NCBI GenBank assembly: GCA_029212785.1
Contig: JARGOG010000005.1
Coordinates: 52,716-116,715, forward strand
Reading direction: 5' to 3'
Length of the DNA: 64,000 nucleotides
Source of the DNA: Thalassobaculaceae bacterium
GTDB taxonomy: Bacteria; Pseudomonadota; Alphaproteobacteria; Thalassobaculales; Thalassobaculaceae
The position numbers were made by a program, and so were the translations under genes. The notes beneath the pieces are model-generated. The model had not been told where the DNA came from, made no database searches, and saw nothing but the letters and a program-made list of their open reading frames with translations. Positions 53,678 to 64,000 of this stretch are shown one piece after another. Each line of letters opens with the position of its first letter. Position 1 is the stretch's first letter.

Positions 53678-54801
53678 GCCAGCACCTCCCGGTCGGTGCC
53701 GCGGCGTCGGGTCAGGGCCAGCGCCATGCCCATGGCGAAGGCGAGGGCCAGAAGCGAGGAGCCGCCATAGCTGATGAACGGCAGAGTCATGCCCTTGGCC
53801 GGCATCAGGCTGACGGCTGAGGCCATATGGATCAGCGCCTGCAGGGCGATCTGGGTAAACAGGCCGGCGGCGGCGATCAGGACAAACAGGCTGGTCTCCG
53901 ACAGCAGCTTGGCGTAGCCGCGCAGCACGACGAAGGCATAGAGCGTGATGATCAGCAGGCAGGCGAGCCCGCCGAACTCCTCGCCCGCGACCGAGAAGAT
54001 GAAATCGGCATGGGCGTCCGGCAGGTAGGCCTTCACCGTGCCCTCGCCGGGGCCGGTGCCGAGCAGGCCGCCATTGACGAAAGCCTCCAGCGAGCGGTCG
54101 ACCTGATAGGTGTCGCCCGAGGCGGGGTCGAGGAAACGGTGCACGCGGCTGGCGACGTGCGGGAACACTAGATAGGCGCCGGCCGCGCCGACCGCGCCCA
54201 GTCCGGCGAGGCCGCCGACCAGGATCATCGGCAGGCCGGCCAGGAAGAACTGACCGAACCAGATGGCGGTGATCATCACGGTCATGCCGAAATCCGGCTG
54301 GGACAGCAGCAGGGCGACCAGCAGCGCGTACAGGCCGATGGCGATGAAATGGCCGGGGAAGGCCGGGTCGCGACGCCATTCGGCGAACATCCAGGCGGTG
54401 ACCACGGCCATGAACGGCTTGGCGAACTCGCTCGGCTGCAGCGAGAAGCCGCCGAGGCTGATCCAGCGCACGGCGCCCTTGATCTCGGTGCCGACCAACG
54501 GCACCAGCGCCAGCAGCACGATCGTGCCGGCAAGGCCGACCGTGGCCAAGCGACGGATCTGCTGCGGCGAGAGCATCGAGACGGCGACCATCACCGCGAC
54601 GGCGACCGGCAGGATCACGAACTGACGGCGCACGAAGTAGAAGCTGTCGAGGTTGATCCGCTCGGCCACCGCCGGGCTCGCCGCCAGGATCAGCAACGCG
54701 CCGATCAGCACGATCAGCAGGATGGCGCCGAGGGTCCAGCGGTCGACGGTCCACCACCAGCGACCGAGGACGGAACGGTCGGTGCGGGCGATCGCGCTCA
54801 T
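53674..54801 (-). CDS. ftsW: Septal peptidoglycan polymerase FtsW
   Basis: 375 residues, a SEDS-family membrane protein with about 10 helices that polymerises lipid II at the septum with Fts[17 protein letters not shown], the conserved Asp loop region, [37 protein letters not shown] and [17 protein letters not shown] are SEDS hallmarks. Overlaps murD by 4 bp and murG by 4 bp. Confidence 0.97.
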   Translation of the reverse strand: MSAIARTDRSVLGRWWWTVDRWTLGAILLIVLIGALLILAASPAVAERINLDSFYFVRRQFVILPVAVAVMVAVSMLSPQQIRRLATVGLAGTIVLLALVPLVGTEIKGAVRWISLGGFSLQPSEFAKPFMAVVTAWMFAEWRRDPAFPGHFIAIGLYALLVALLLSQPDFGMTVMITAIWFGQFFLAGLPMILVGGLAGLGAVGAAGAYLVFPHVASRVHRFLDPASGDTYQVDRSLEAFVNGGLLGTGPGEGTVKAYLPDAHADFIFSVAGEEFGGLACLLIITLYAFVVLRGYAKLLSETSLFVLIAAAGLFTQIALQALIHMASAVSLMPAKGMTLPFISYGGSSLLALAFAMGMALALTRRRGTDREVLA

Positions 54802-56213
54802 GACGCCCTCCGCTGCTCGAACGTGCCGCCACCATTGTCGTCGGTGAGGGCGCGGACCAGTTCACAGAAGCTCCGGCCGCGCACTTCGAAATTCGGGAAC
54901 TGGTCGAAGCTGGCCGCGGCCGGCGACAGCAGAACGGTCGCTCCTCGGATCGCGTCGGCCCGGGCATCGGCGTGCGCCTGACGCACGGCGCTGTCGAGGG
55001 TGCGGCAGAGCACGGTCGGGCACCCGTCGCCGATCTGGCGCACGAAGGTGCCGGCGCTCTCGCCGATCAGATAGGCGCGCTTCACCCGGCCGAAGAACGG
55101 CGCGAGCGGTTCGACGCCGCCCTCCTTCGCCTTGCCGCCGGCGATCCAGTAGATCGTGTCATAGCAGGCCAGCGCCCGGGCGGTGGCGTCGGCATTGGTC
55201 GCTTTGCTGTCGTTCACATAGGTGACGTTGCCCGACACCGTGACCCGCTCCGGGCGGTGGGCGAGGCCGGGGAAACTGATGATGGCGTCGGCGATGATAT
55301 CGCGGTCGATGCCGAGCGCCAGGCACGCGGCGGTCGCGGCGGCGGCGTTCTGGGCATTGTGGATGCCAGGCAGGGCCGGCGCGCGGTCGAGTTCCAGCAT
55401 GCGACGCGGCTGGCCGGTGCGGGCGTCGGTCAGAACGCCATGGTCGGCATAGATCCCGCCGACAACCTGCTCGTGGCCGGAAATCTCGATCAGCCGGTAG
55501 CCGTCGCGGCGCAACTTCTCGGCCGTTTCCAAAGACGGTTCGTCGTCGACGCCGACCACCGCGACCGATCCTGGTGTCTGATGGGCGAAGATCCGGCGCT
55601 TGGCGGCGATGTAGCCGGCGAGATTGCCGTGCCGCTCGATGTGGTCCGGGGTGATGTTGAGCCACACCGCCACGGTCGGCGCCAGCGAGGGGGTGATCTC
55701 GAGCTGGTAGGAACTCAGCTCCAGGACCAGGACGCCGTCGCGGCCAGGGTCTTCGAACTCCAGCGCCGGCCGGCCGAGATTGCCGCCGATCTGAACCGAC
55801 AGGTGCGCCTGCTCCAGGATGTGGCCGATCAGGGCGGTGGTGGTCGACTTGCCGTTGGTCCCGGTGATGGCGACAACCCGTCGGTCGGGCATGGCGCGCA
55901 GCAGCAGTTCGACATCGCCGATGATCGACAGATCCCGCGCCTTGGCGTCGACGGCGACCGGATGCGGCTCCGGATAGGTATGGGGAATGCCGGGGGAAAG
56001 GACGAGGGCATCGACCTCGCCAAGACCGCGGGAGGCCAGATCGACCAGGTCGACCCCGGCCATGCCGGCGACCCGGTTGCGGCCCGCCTCGGTGTCGTCC
56101 CAGGCGAGCACCGTCGCGCCGGCCTCTGCCAACACGCGCGCGGCGACGGCCCCGGATTTACCGAGGCCCATCACCGCATAGGTCCTGCCTTTCGCGAAGT
56201 CGAGGCTCACCAT
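54798..56213 (-). CDS. murD: UDP-MurNAc-L-Ala-D-Glu ligase MurD
   Basis: 471 residues. Adds D-Glu to UDP-MurNAc-L-Ala. The N-terminal VMGLGKSGAVAARVL, P-loop ITGTNGKSTTTALIG, WLNITPDHIERHGNLAGYIAAKRRIF (carbamylated-Lys region), and C-terminal VNDSKATNADATARAL and LLSPAAASFDQFPNFEVRGRSF are typical. 4 bp after mraY, 4-bp overlap with ftsW. Confidence 0.97.
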   Translation of the reverse strand: MVSLDFAKGRTYAVMGLGKSGAVAARVLAEAGATVLAWDDTEAGRNRVAGMAGVDLVDLASRGLGEVDALVLSPGIPHTYPEPHPVAVDAKARDLSIIGDVELLLRAMPDRRVVAITGTNGKSTTTALIGHILEQAHLSVQIGGNLGRPALEFEDPGRDGVLVLELSSYQLEITPSLAPTVAVWLNITPDHIERHGNLAGYIAAKRRIFAHQTPGSVAVVGVDDEPSLETAEKLRRDGYRLIEISGHEQVVGGIYADHGVLTDARTGQPRRMLELDRAPALPGIHNAQNAAAATAACLALGIDRDIIADAIISFPGLAHRPERVTVSGNVTYVNDSKATNADATARALACYDTIYWIAGGKAKEGGVEPLAPFFGRVKRAYLIGESAGTFVRQIGDGCPTVLCRTLDSAVRQAHADARADAIRGATVLLSPAAASFDQFPNFEVRGRSFCELVRALTDDNGGGTFEQRRAS

Positions 56214-56217
56214 GGCG

Positions 56218-57306
56218 TCACCTCAGCTTCAACGTGGACAGGCCGACCAGCGCCAGGATGATGGCGATGATCCAGAACCGGATGACGATGGTCGGCTCCT
56301 GCCAGCCCTTCTTCTCGAAGTGATGGTGCAGCGGGGCCATGCGGAACACGCGCTTGCCGGTCAGCTTGAACGAGGCGACCTGGACGATCACCGAGATCGT
56401 CTCGAGCACGAAGAGACCGCCGACGATGGCCAGCACCAGCTCGTGTTTGGTGATCACGCTGATGGTGCCGAGCGCGCCGCCCAGCGACAGCGATCCGGTG
56501 TCGCCCATGAACACCATCGCCGGCGGCGCGTTGAACCACAGGAAGCCGAGGCCGGCACCGATCAGGGCGCCGCAGACGACGGCAAGTTCGCCGGTGCCGG
56601 GCACATGGTGGATCTGCAGGTAGTTGGCGAAGACCGCGTTGCCGACCAGGTAGGCGATCAGCGCGAACACGGCGCCGGCGATCATCACCGGCACAATCGC
56701 CAGCCCGTCGAGCCCGTCGGTCAGGTTCACCGCGTTCGACGCGCCGATCATCACGAAGACCGCGAAGGGGATGAAGAACCAGCCGAGGTTCAGCAGCAGG
56801 TCCTTGAAGAACGGCACCGCGAGGCTGAAGGTCAGCGGCTCGTCGAAGGTCGAGGTGATGGCCAGTGCCGCGGCCGTGGCGATGGCGATCTGGAAGGCGA
56901 GCTTGAGCTTGCCGGGCAGGCCCTTGGTGTTCTTCTTGGTCAGCTTCAGCCAGTCGTCGGAGAAGCCGATGGCGCCGAAGCCGAGGGTGACCAGCAGGGT
57001 CGCCCAGACATAGACATTCGACAGGTTCGCCCAGAGCAGGGTGGAGACCACCAGCGCGATCAGGATCAGCAGGCCGCCCATGGTCGGCGTGCCCTTCTTG
57101 GTGAGCAGATGGCTCTCCGGGCCGTCCTCGCGGATCGGCTGGCCGTCCGCCTGGCGGCTTTTCAGCCAGCGGATGACCGGCGGGCCGAGCACGAAGGCGA
57201 TGAACAAAGCCGTCATCGTCGCGCCGCCGGTGCGGAAGGTCAGGTAGCGGAACAGGTTGAACGCCTGAAACTCGTCGGCGTAGGGCGCGAGAAGGTTGTA
57301 CAACAT
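56218..57306 (-). CDS. mraY: Phospho-MurNAc-pentapeptide transferase MraY
   Basis: 362 residues, ten predicted helices. Links the precursor to undecaprenyl phosphate to form lipid I in the inner membrane. [21 protein letters not shown] (Asp motif), [12 protein letters not shown] and [12 protein letters not shown] (catalytic His loop) are all present. 3 bp after murF. Confidence 0.97.
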   Translation of the reverse strand: MLYNLLAPYADEFQAFNLFRYLTFRTGGATMTALFIAFVLGPPVIRWLKSRQADGQPIREDGPESHLLTKKGTPTMGGLLILIALVVSTLLWANLSNVYVWATLLVTLGFGAIGFSDDWLKLTKKNTKGLPGKLKLAFQIAIATAAALAITSTFDEPLTFSLAVPFFKDLLLNLGWFFIPFAVFVMIGASNAVNLTDGLDGLAIVPVMIAGAVFALIAYLVGNAVFANYLQIHHVPGTGELAVVCGALIGAGLGFLWFNAPPAMVFMGDTGSLSLGGALGTISVITKHELVLAIVGGLFVLETISVIVQVASFKLTGKRVFRMAPLHHHFEKKGWQEPTIVIRFWIIAIILALVGLSTLKLR

Positions 57307-57309
57307 GGC

Positions 57310-58724
57310 TCAGCGGCCCCCTGCCTGAATGCGCGGGGCGGGCGTGCCCGCCGCCTCTACCGCCGAGACGATCGCCTTCATGCCCATGGCAAGCGATCCT
57401 TTGATGAGCAGCACGTCGCCGTCCTTCATGGTGTCGGCGACCGCGTCGCAGAGTTCCGCGGCGGTTTCGGTCCAGCGGGTGACCCGGTCCGGCCCCAGCG
57501 CATCGCGCAGATGCGCCATCGCCTGGCCGCAGAGGTAGATCGCGTCCGGATGGGCGGCTTCGACCGCAGCCTTCAGGGCGCCATGGGCGGCGGGGGCGGT
57601 GTCGCCCAGCTCCCGCATGTCGCCGAGCACCAGGATGCGTCGGCCGCCGGGGGTGCCGGCGAAGACGGCGAGAGCGGCGCGGACGGCGGGCGGGCTGGCG
57701 TTGTAACTCTCGTCGATCAGCAGCGCCGTCCCGCCATCGGCGGTGGCGATGGTCACCTGTCCGCCGCGGCCGCGCATGGCGGAGACTCCGGCCAGCTGGT
57801 CCAGGCACGGTGCGATATCGACCTTCAAGGCGTGCAGGACGGCGACCACGCCGAGGCTGTTGAAACCCCAGTGCTGGCCGATGCCGCCAACGGTCCAGTT
57901 GGTCTCGACGCCGGCGACGGTGGCGGTGACGCGGGTGCCGTCGGCGCCAGGCTCGATGGCGATGCAGCGAACGTCGCAGCGCGCGTCGTGGCCATAGGTC
58001 ACGATCCGGTCGATGCCGAGGTCGCGGGCCCGGGCGCGGATCTGTTCATAGCTCGCGTTGTCGCAGTTCAGGATCGCCACGCCGCTCGGCTCGAGACCCT
58101 CGAGGATTTCGGCCTTGGCGTCGGCGATGCCCTCGATGCTGTCGAAGAACTCGATATGCACCGGCTCGACATTGGTGATGATCGCGGCGTGCGGAGCGAC
58201 CAGGCGGGCCAGCGGGCGAATCTCGTCGGCGTGGTTCATGCCGAGTTCGAACACCGCGAAGTCGCAGTCCTTGGGCAGGCGGGCGAGCGAGAGCGGCGCC
58301 CCGATATGATTGTTCAGGTTGCCGGCATTGGCCACGGTCCGGCCGAGGGCGGAGAGGCCGGCCGCCAGCATTTCCTTCGTCCCGGTCTTGCCGACGCTGC
58401 CGGTCACCGCGACGATCCGCGCGCCGGAACGGGCGCGTGCGGCGCGGGCCAGGTCCTGCAGACCCTCCATCACATCATCGACCACGAGCAGCGGGGCATT
58501 CGTCAAACCGTCCGGCACGCGGGCGACCAGGGCCGCCGCCGCGCCGGCATCCAGCGCGCCGGCGACGAAGTCATGGCCGTCCACCCGCTCGCCGGGCAGG
58601 GCGACGAAGAGGTCGCCGGGCTCGACCCGACGGCTGTCGATGGTCACACCGCTGGCCGTCCAGTTCCGCCCGGCGGCTTTGCCTTGGGTCGCTTCGACGG
58701 CGGCGTCGCGGGTCCAGAGCGCGG

Positions 58725-58728
<4 letters not shown>
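57310..58728 (-). CDS. murF: UDP-MurNAc-tripeptide D-Ala-D-Ala ligase MurF
   Basis: 472 residues. Adds D-Ala-D-Ala to the tripeptide precursor. IDSRRVEPGDLFVALPGERVDGHDF, P-loop AVTGSVGKTGTKEMLAAGL, FELGMNHADEIRPLARL and LLIDESYNASPPAVRAAL are the MurF forms of Mur-ligase motifs. ATG overlaps the murE stop (ATGA). Confidence 0.97.
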
Positions 58729-60174
<1,446 letters not shown>

Positions 60175-60188
<14 letters not shown>

Positions 60189-61887
60189 GTCGTTTACCTC
60201 CAGCATCAGGTAAATCGACCAGCAGATCGCGGCGAATCTCGGGCGCATCCATGTCCACCGGCGCCACACCAAGGAGCGGGGCGGCACGTTCGACGATGCG
60301 CTTGACCGCGGGAGCCGCCACCCAGCCGCCGGTGGCGTAGCCGTGGCTGAACTTCTGGCCCTTCGGCTCGTCCACCATGATGAGGACGATGTATTTCGGA
60401 TCGTTCACCGGGAAGGCGGCGACGAAGGAGGAGAGCAGGGATTTGCGCGCATAGCCGCGTCCGCCGCCGGCCTTCTCCGCGGTGCCGGTCTTGCCGCCGA
60501 CCAGATAGCCCACGGCATCGGCGTTGCGGCCGGTGCCGTCGACGACAACGAGGCGCATCAGCTTGCGCATGGCCTCGGAGGTGGCCGGCTTCAGCACTTC
60601 CTCTCCGATCACCCGCCCGGTGGTCTTGAGCAGGGTGGTCGGACGCTTGATGCCGCCATTGACCACCGTCGCCACACCGGAGGCGAGGTGCATCGGGCTG
60701 ACCGACAAGCCGTGGCCGAACGAGATCGTCATGGTGTTGATCGGCCGCCACGGCGAGGGCACCAGCGGGTAGCCCCGCTCCGGCAGCTCCAGCGACATCG
60801 GCTTCAGCATGCCCATGCGGGCCATGAAGGCCTTCTGCCCCTCGGTGCCGACGTCCATCGCCATCTTCACCGAGCCGATATTGGAGGAGTATTTGAAGAT
60901 CTCCGGCACGGAGAGCCAGCGGTTCTCGCCGTGGAAGTCGCGGATGGTGAAGCGGGCGATGCGGATCGGCTCGGAGGCGTCGTAGCCGTCGCGCAGGGTC
61001 ACCGTCCCGGCATCGAGCGCCATGGCGGTGTTAAAGATCTTGAAGGTCGAGCCCATCTCGTACACGCCGAGGGTGGCGCGGTTGAAACGCTGGTCCGGGC
61101 TCATGTCGCCGGCCACGTTCGGGTCGAAATCGGGCAGCGACACCATGGCGATGGTCTCGCCGGTATTGGCGTCGAGCACGATTCCGCTACCGCCGATCGC
61201 CTCGAACCGCGCGATCTGGTGAGCCAGCTCCTGGCGCACGATGTGCTGGATGCGCAGGTCGACGGACAGATGCAGCGGCGCGCGGCCGTCGCGGAGCACG
61301 TCGTCGAAAGCGCGCTCGACACCCGCGATGCCCCGGTCGTCGGTGTCGGTGTAGCCGACCACATGGGCCATGAGCGCGCTCTGCGGGTAGATCCGCTTCC
61401 ACTCGTCCATGAAATGCAGGCCCGGAATGCCGAGGGCATTGACCCGGTACTGCTCGTGCGGCGTCAGGTTGCGCTGGAGCCAGACGAAGCGACGGTTCGC
61501 CCGCAGCTTGGTCTCGACATCGGTGGCGTGCAGGTCGGTCAGCACCGTGGTGAGCTTACGCGCGGCGCGGGTGGGATCGAGGATCTCGCCGGGATCGGCG
61601 TAGAGAGACGGGGTGCGCAACGAGGTCGCGACCAGCATGCCGTTGCGGTCGACGATGTCGGCGCGGCCGGTCTGCAGGGCGGCATCGGCGGCGGCGGTCG
61701 GGATCGCGGGCTCGTTGTGGTCGCGCAGCGCCGACAGCTCGATCACCCGGCCGGCGATCGCGGCGAAACCCAGGGTCAGCAGACAGCCGGCCAGGATCAG
61801 GCGGTTGCGCCCGATGTCCAATGCCTGCTTCGTCACTCCTTCGAGGCGAACCGACTTACCCGCTCGCAGCTGCGTGGTGTCGGTCAT
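60175..61887 (-). CDS. ftsI: Septal transpeptidase FtsI (PBP3)
   Basis: 570 residues. One N-terminal membrane helix (residues about 28-48), a pedestal domain and a class B penicillin-binding transpeptidase domain with the active-site motifs STFK (catalytic Ser), SSN and KTGT, in order. It cross-links septal peptidoglycan with FtsW. ATG overlaps the ftsL stop (ATGA). Confidence 0.97.
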
Positions 61888-62291
61888 TGGCGCACCTTCG
61901 CGGAGATGGTCAACGGCCGGGCCAGCGGGGGTGGCGGGGCGAAGGCCGGCAGGGACGCGTCGGCCAGGGAAGCCTCGCCGACGCCCGGAACCATGCCGTC
62001 GATACCCGGCAGAACCGGCAGGCGCATCGGCAACCGCTCGATCTGGCCGAGGCGGGTGGTGTCCAGCGGCACCAGATCCAGGTGACGACGGACCATCGCC
62101 TCCAGATTGCTTGGCCGGTTGAGATAGGACCATTCGGCCTCGAGCACGTGCACCGCTTCCTGGTTGGACAGGATTTCGCGGTGCAGGGCGGCCAGTTTCT
62201 CCTCGCGGTCCTGGACCTCGTATTTCACCAGGAACAGGGCGACGCCGAGACAGGCGGCGATGAGGAACCAGAGAACCGTTACGCGACGCAT
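61884..62291 (-). CDS. ftsL: Cell division protein FtsL
   Basis: 135 residues. A short cytoplasmic end, a membrane helix (residues about 4-22, VTVLWFLIAACLGVALFL), a coiled-coil (YEVQDREEKLAALHREILSNQEAVHVLEAEWSYLN) and a Pro-rich tail. The family is short and poorly conserved, but position between rsmH and ftsI and the TM-coil layout identify it. ATG at 62291 has AGGAGG 7 bp upstream and forms TGATG with the rsmH stop; the GTG one codon earlier is too close. Confidence 0.92.
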   Translation of the reverse strand: MRRVTVLWFLIAACLGVALFLVKYEVQDREEKLAALHREILSNQEAVHVLEAEWSYLNRPSNLEAMVRRHLDLVPLDTTRLGQIERLPMRLPVLPGIDGMVPGVGEASLADASLPAFAPPPPLARPLTISAKVRQ

Positions 62292-63265
62292 CACGCAGCC
62301 TCCTGCCCGGTCCAGGCCGGGGCGTCCGTGCGGTGACCGACCCGCAGACGGGCGGATCGGGCGCGGGGGTTGCGGGCGATTTCGGCGTCCGTGGGGCCGA
62401 TCGGTCGGGTGCTGGTCAACGTGAAGGTCGGCTGGCGCTCCTCGCGCTTGCCGACGATGGCGTCGGGGGTGTGGCGCGACGGGTTCGCGGTGCGCCCGGA
62501 TCTGCGGCGCAGGAAGGTCTTCACCCGCCGATCCTCCAGAGAATGGAAGGAGACCACGGCCAGACGGCCGCCGGGGGAGAGCAGCCGCTCGGCGGCGTCC
62601 AGGCCGTGGTCGAGTTCGTCAAGTTCCCGGTTTACGTGGATCCGCAGCCCCTGAAAGGTGCGGGTGGCGGGGTCGATCCCGCGATCGGGGGCGGACGGCA
62701 CCACCCGGCGGACGATGTCGGCGAGTTCGCCGGTCCGCCGGATGGCCGTCGTCGTCCGTGCCGTGACGATCGCTTTGGCGACGCGGCGCGCGTACCGCTC
62801 CTCGCCGAAATGGAAGATGATGTCGGCCAGTTCCTTCTCGCTGGCCTCGTTGACCACATCGGCGGCGGTCGGGCCGCTGCGGTCCATCCGCATGTCGAGC
62901 GGGCCGTCGAACCGGAACGAGAATCCGCGTTCGGCCTCGTCGATCTGCGGCGAGGAAACGCCGAGATCGAGGGCGATGCCGTCGACATGTTCGTGGCCGG
63001 CGGCGATGGCCAGGATGTCCATTTCACCGAACCGGCCGTGCAGGGGGATAAGCCGGCCGTTGAATTCCTGCGCCAGGGTCCGGGCGCGGGCGATCGCGTC
63101 GGGGTCGCGGTCGACGGCGAGAACGGTGCAATCGGCGCTCTCCAGGATCGCGCGGGTATAGCCGCCGACCCCGAAGGTGCCGTCCAGATAGCGTTCACCG
63201 GCCTTGGGGGCGAGGGCAGCAACCACCTCGGCCAGCAGAACGGGGACGTGCAGGGAGCCGGTCAT
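62291..63265 (-). CDS. rsmH: 16S rRNA m4C1402 methyltransferase RsmH (MraW)
   Basis: 324 residues, SAM-dependent. HVPVLLAEVVAALAP, YLDGTFGVGGYTRAIL (SAM motif I), LDLGVSSPQIDEAERGFSFR, TFQGLRIHVNRELDEL and LAVVSFHSLEDRRVKTFLR are the family's conserved blocks. ATG overlaps the mraZ stop (ATGA). Confidence 0.97.
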   Translation of the reverse strand: MTGSLHVPVLLAEVVAALAPKAGERYLDGTFGVGGYTRAILESADCTVLAVDRDPDAIARARTLAQEFNGRLIPLHGRFGEMDILAIAAGHEHVDGIALDLGVSSPQIDEAERGFSFRFDGPLDMRMDRSGPTAADVVNEASEKELADIIFHFGEERYARRVAKAIVTARTTTAIRRTGELADIVRRVVPSAPDRGIDPATRTFQGLRIHVNRELDELDHGLDAAERLLSPGGRLAVVSFHSLEDRRVKTFLRRRSGRTANPSRHTPDAIVGKREERQPTFTLTSTRPIGPTDAEIARNPRARSARLRVGHRTDAPAWTGQEAA

Positions 63266-63729
63266 CGTCCGCCCCCGTCGTTTGGTTTGACGATCCGCAG
63301 GGTCGCGCCCTTTTCGCGGGCACGTTGGCGGGCGGCGTTGCGGTGCGCCTCGAACGCGTCGGGCTCCCAGACCTGGAAGCTGCGGCCGAGGCCGACGAAC
63401 ATCAGGGTCTCGCCGACGCCGGCGAAGTCCGCCAGATTCTTGGGCAGCATGATGCGGCCGTCGCCGTCGATGGTCAGGCGCACGCTGTCGGCCAGGATGG
63501 TCTGAAGGTTCTCGGCTTCCTCGGAGAAGGCATCGAGGGCGTCGATGGATTCGGCGATCTGTTCGATCCGCTCGTCGCCGCAGCCTTCCAGGCAGGGATG
63601 CTTGAAGGACGGATACAGAATGACGCTGCCGGAACGCTCCTGTTCGAGGGCGGCACGGAACGTCGCAGGCACGGATACCCGGCCCTTCTTATCGATCCTG
63701 TTCGCGAATGTGGACAGAAAAACCGCCAC
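63262..63729 (-). CDS. mraZ: Transcriptional regulator MraZ
   Basis: 155 residues, an AbrB-like two-repeat DNA-binding protein that controls the mra/dcw promoter. FLSTFANRIDKKGRVSVPATFRAALE and TIDGDGRIMLPKNLADFAGVGETLMFVGLG are the two swapped-hairpin repeats. The frame runs to 63918, but family members begin right at (M)AVFLSTF; the GTG at 63729 has GAGGG just before. First gene of the dcw cluster and likely bound to the repeats at 63879-63923. Confidence 0.94.
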   Translation of the reverse strand: MAVFLSTFANRIDKKGRVSVPATFRAALEQERSGSVILYPSFKHPCLEGCGDERIEQIAESIDALDAFSEEAENLQTILADSVRLTIDGDGRIMLPKNLADFAGVGETLMFVGLGRSFQVWEPDAFEAHRNAARQRAREKGATLRIVKPNDGGGR

Positions 63730-63877
63730 CGTGCCCTCGCGTGCCGGACGTACCGGCGTTGACCCTGTTCGACCTTGCGGTCTCGACCTCCTTGCACCCG
63801 TGTCCGGTTCCGAGCGTGTCCCCCGATACGGATCGGGCCGGTGAATTCGGGTGGGCGTGGGACGCCTACCTTCGTTC

Positions 63878-63923
63878 ATGGGATATAATGGGATATCATG
63901 GGGCAGTATGGGGGTCAATGGGA
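63878..63923. promoter_or_regulatory. Five TGGG motifs at 10-bp spacing (MraZ operator)
   Basis: ATGGG occurs at 63878, 63888, 63898, 63908 and 63918, an exact 10-bp period read on the plus strand. MraZ is known to bind TGGGN direct repeats spaced 10 bp at the mra promoter in E. coli; here there are five. They lie about 150 bp before mraZ. On the minus strand TTGACC (63918-63913) overlaps the repeats and could be a -35 element, so bound MraZ would cover the promoter. Confidence 0.85.
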
Positions 63924-64000
63924 ACAGAGCGCGATTCTTTGGGCAAACCGGACGAATTCCGAGCTGCGATGGGAGTTTGACCTGGGGGCTGAAGACGAAC

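Noticed and set aside
63708..63980. Plus-strand frame over the MraZ operator
   Set aside because: The repeated ATG triplets are part of the operator repeats, and there is no supporting ribosome-binding site or motif.

Overview
The window is high-GC DNA (about two thirds G+C by eye) with one dense run of genes and almost no mobile DNA. The gene families point to an alphaproteobacterium, most likely a marine or soil Rhodospirillales relative. The clues are a complete dcw cell-wall/division cluster with an alphaproteobacterial FtsZ tail ([11 protein letters not shown]), PAS_5-type proteins, TIGR04372 glycosyltransferases, DUF6356, and a MarR/OmpR-regulator pair divergent from ilvE. That placement is inference; no 16S gene is present. 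No IS element, integrase, phage gene or CRISPR array was seen.

Layout. 1-3.4 kb: the 3' part of mnmA, whose end contains the promoter and first bases of a tRNA-Met gene, then an exported MORN-repeat protein and a YrhK-type membrane protein. 3.4-9.2 kb: two divergent PAS_5 proteins, a methyltransferase-like protein, an acyl-CoA dehydrogenase divergent from an IclR regulator with a palindromic operator candidate, and a ureohydrolase. 9.2-12.3 kb: a PepSY membrane protein and a TonB-dependent receptor (probable iron uptake). 12.5-14 kb: a cold-shock gene followed by three very small genes separated by hairpins. 14-25 kb: catabolic enzymes (M20 amidohydrolase, aldo/keto reductase, TauD-type dioxygenase, formamidase family), a membrane diguanylate cyclase, an Lrp regulator and several unrecognised proteins. 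25-31 kb: a single-domain response regulator, an SDR, an acyltransferase coupled to a methyltransferase-like gene, and small membrane proteins. 31-33 kb: an aerotaxis receptor split into two overlapping genes behind a perfect FNR-type box. 33-36.5 kb: an operon of two TIGR04372 glycosyltransferase paralogues and an NDP-sugar epimerase-like protein. 36.5-44 kb: an HtrA-like protein without its catalytic triad, a 3-hydroxyisobutyrate dehydrogenase-like enzyme, a SulP transporter, an OmpR-type regulator with a glycine-repeat insert, MarR, ilvE and an alpha/beta hydrolase.

44-64 kb (minus strand) is the dcw cluster, in transcription order mraZ, rsmH, ftsL, ftsI, murE, murF, mraY, murD, ftsW, murG, murC, murB, ddl, ftsQ, ftsA, a small overlapping gene, ftsZ, a strong terminator, then lpxC. 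Nearly every junction is a 1-32 bp overlap, so the genes are probably translationally coupled. They supply the cytoplasmic steps of peptidoglycan precursor synthesis (MurB-F, Ddl), the lipid steps (MraY, MurG), septal synthesis (FtsW, FtsI, FtsL, FtsQ) and the Z-ring (FtsA, FtsZ). Upstream of mraZ lie five TGGG motifs at exact 10-bp spacing, the expected MraZ operator.

The observations most worth following are the small gene in TGATG overlap between ftsA and ftsZ, the split aerotaxis receptor under an FNR box, the glycine-repeat insert in the DNA-binding domain of the OmpR-type regulator, the pseudo-HtrA protein, the tRNA promoter inside mnmA, the small-gene cluster behind the cold-shock gene, and a dispersed TCCTGGA/TCCAGGA hairpin repeat.
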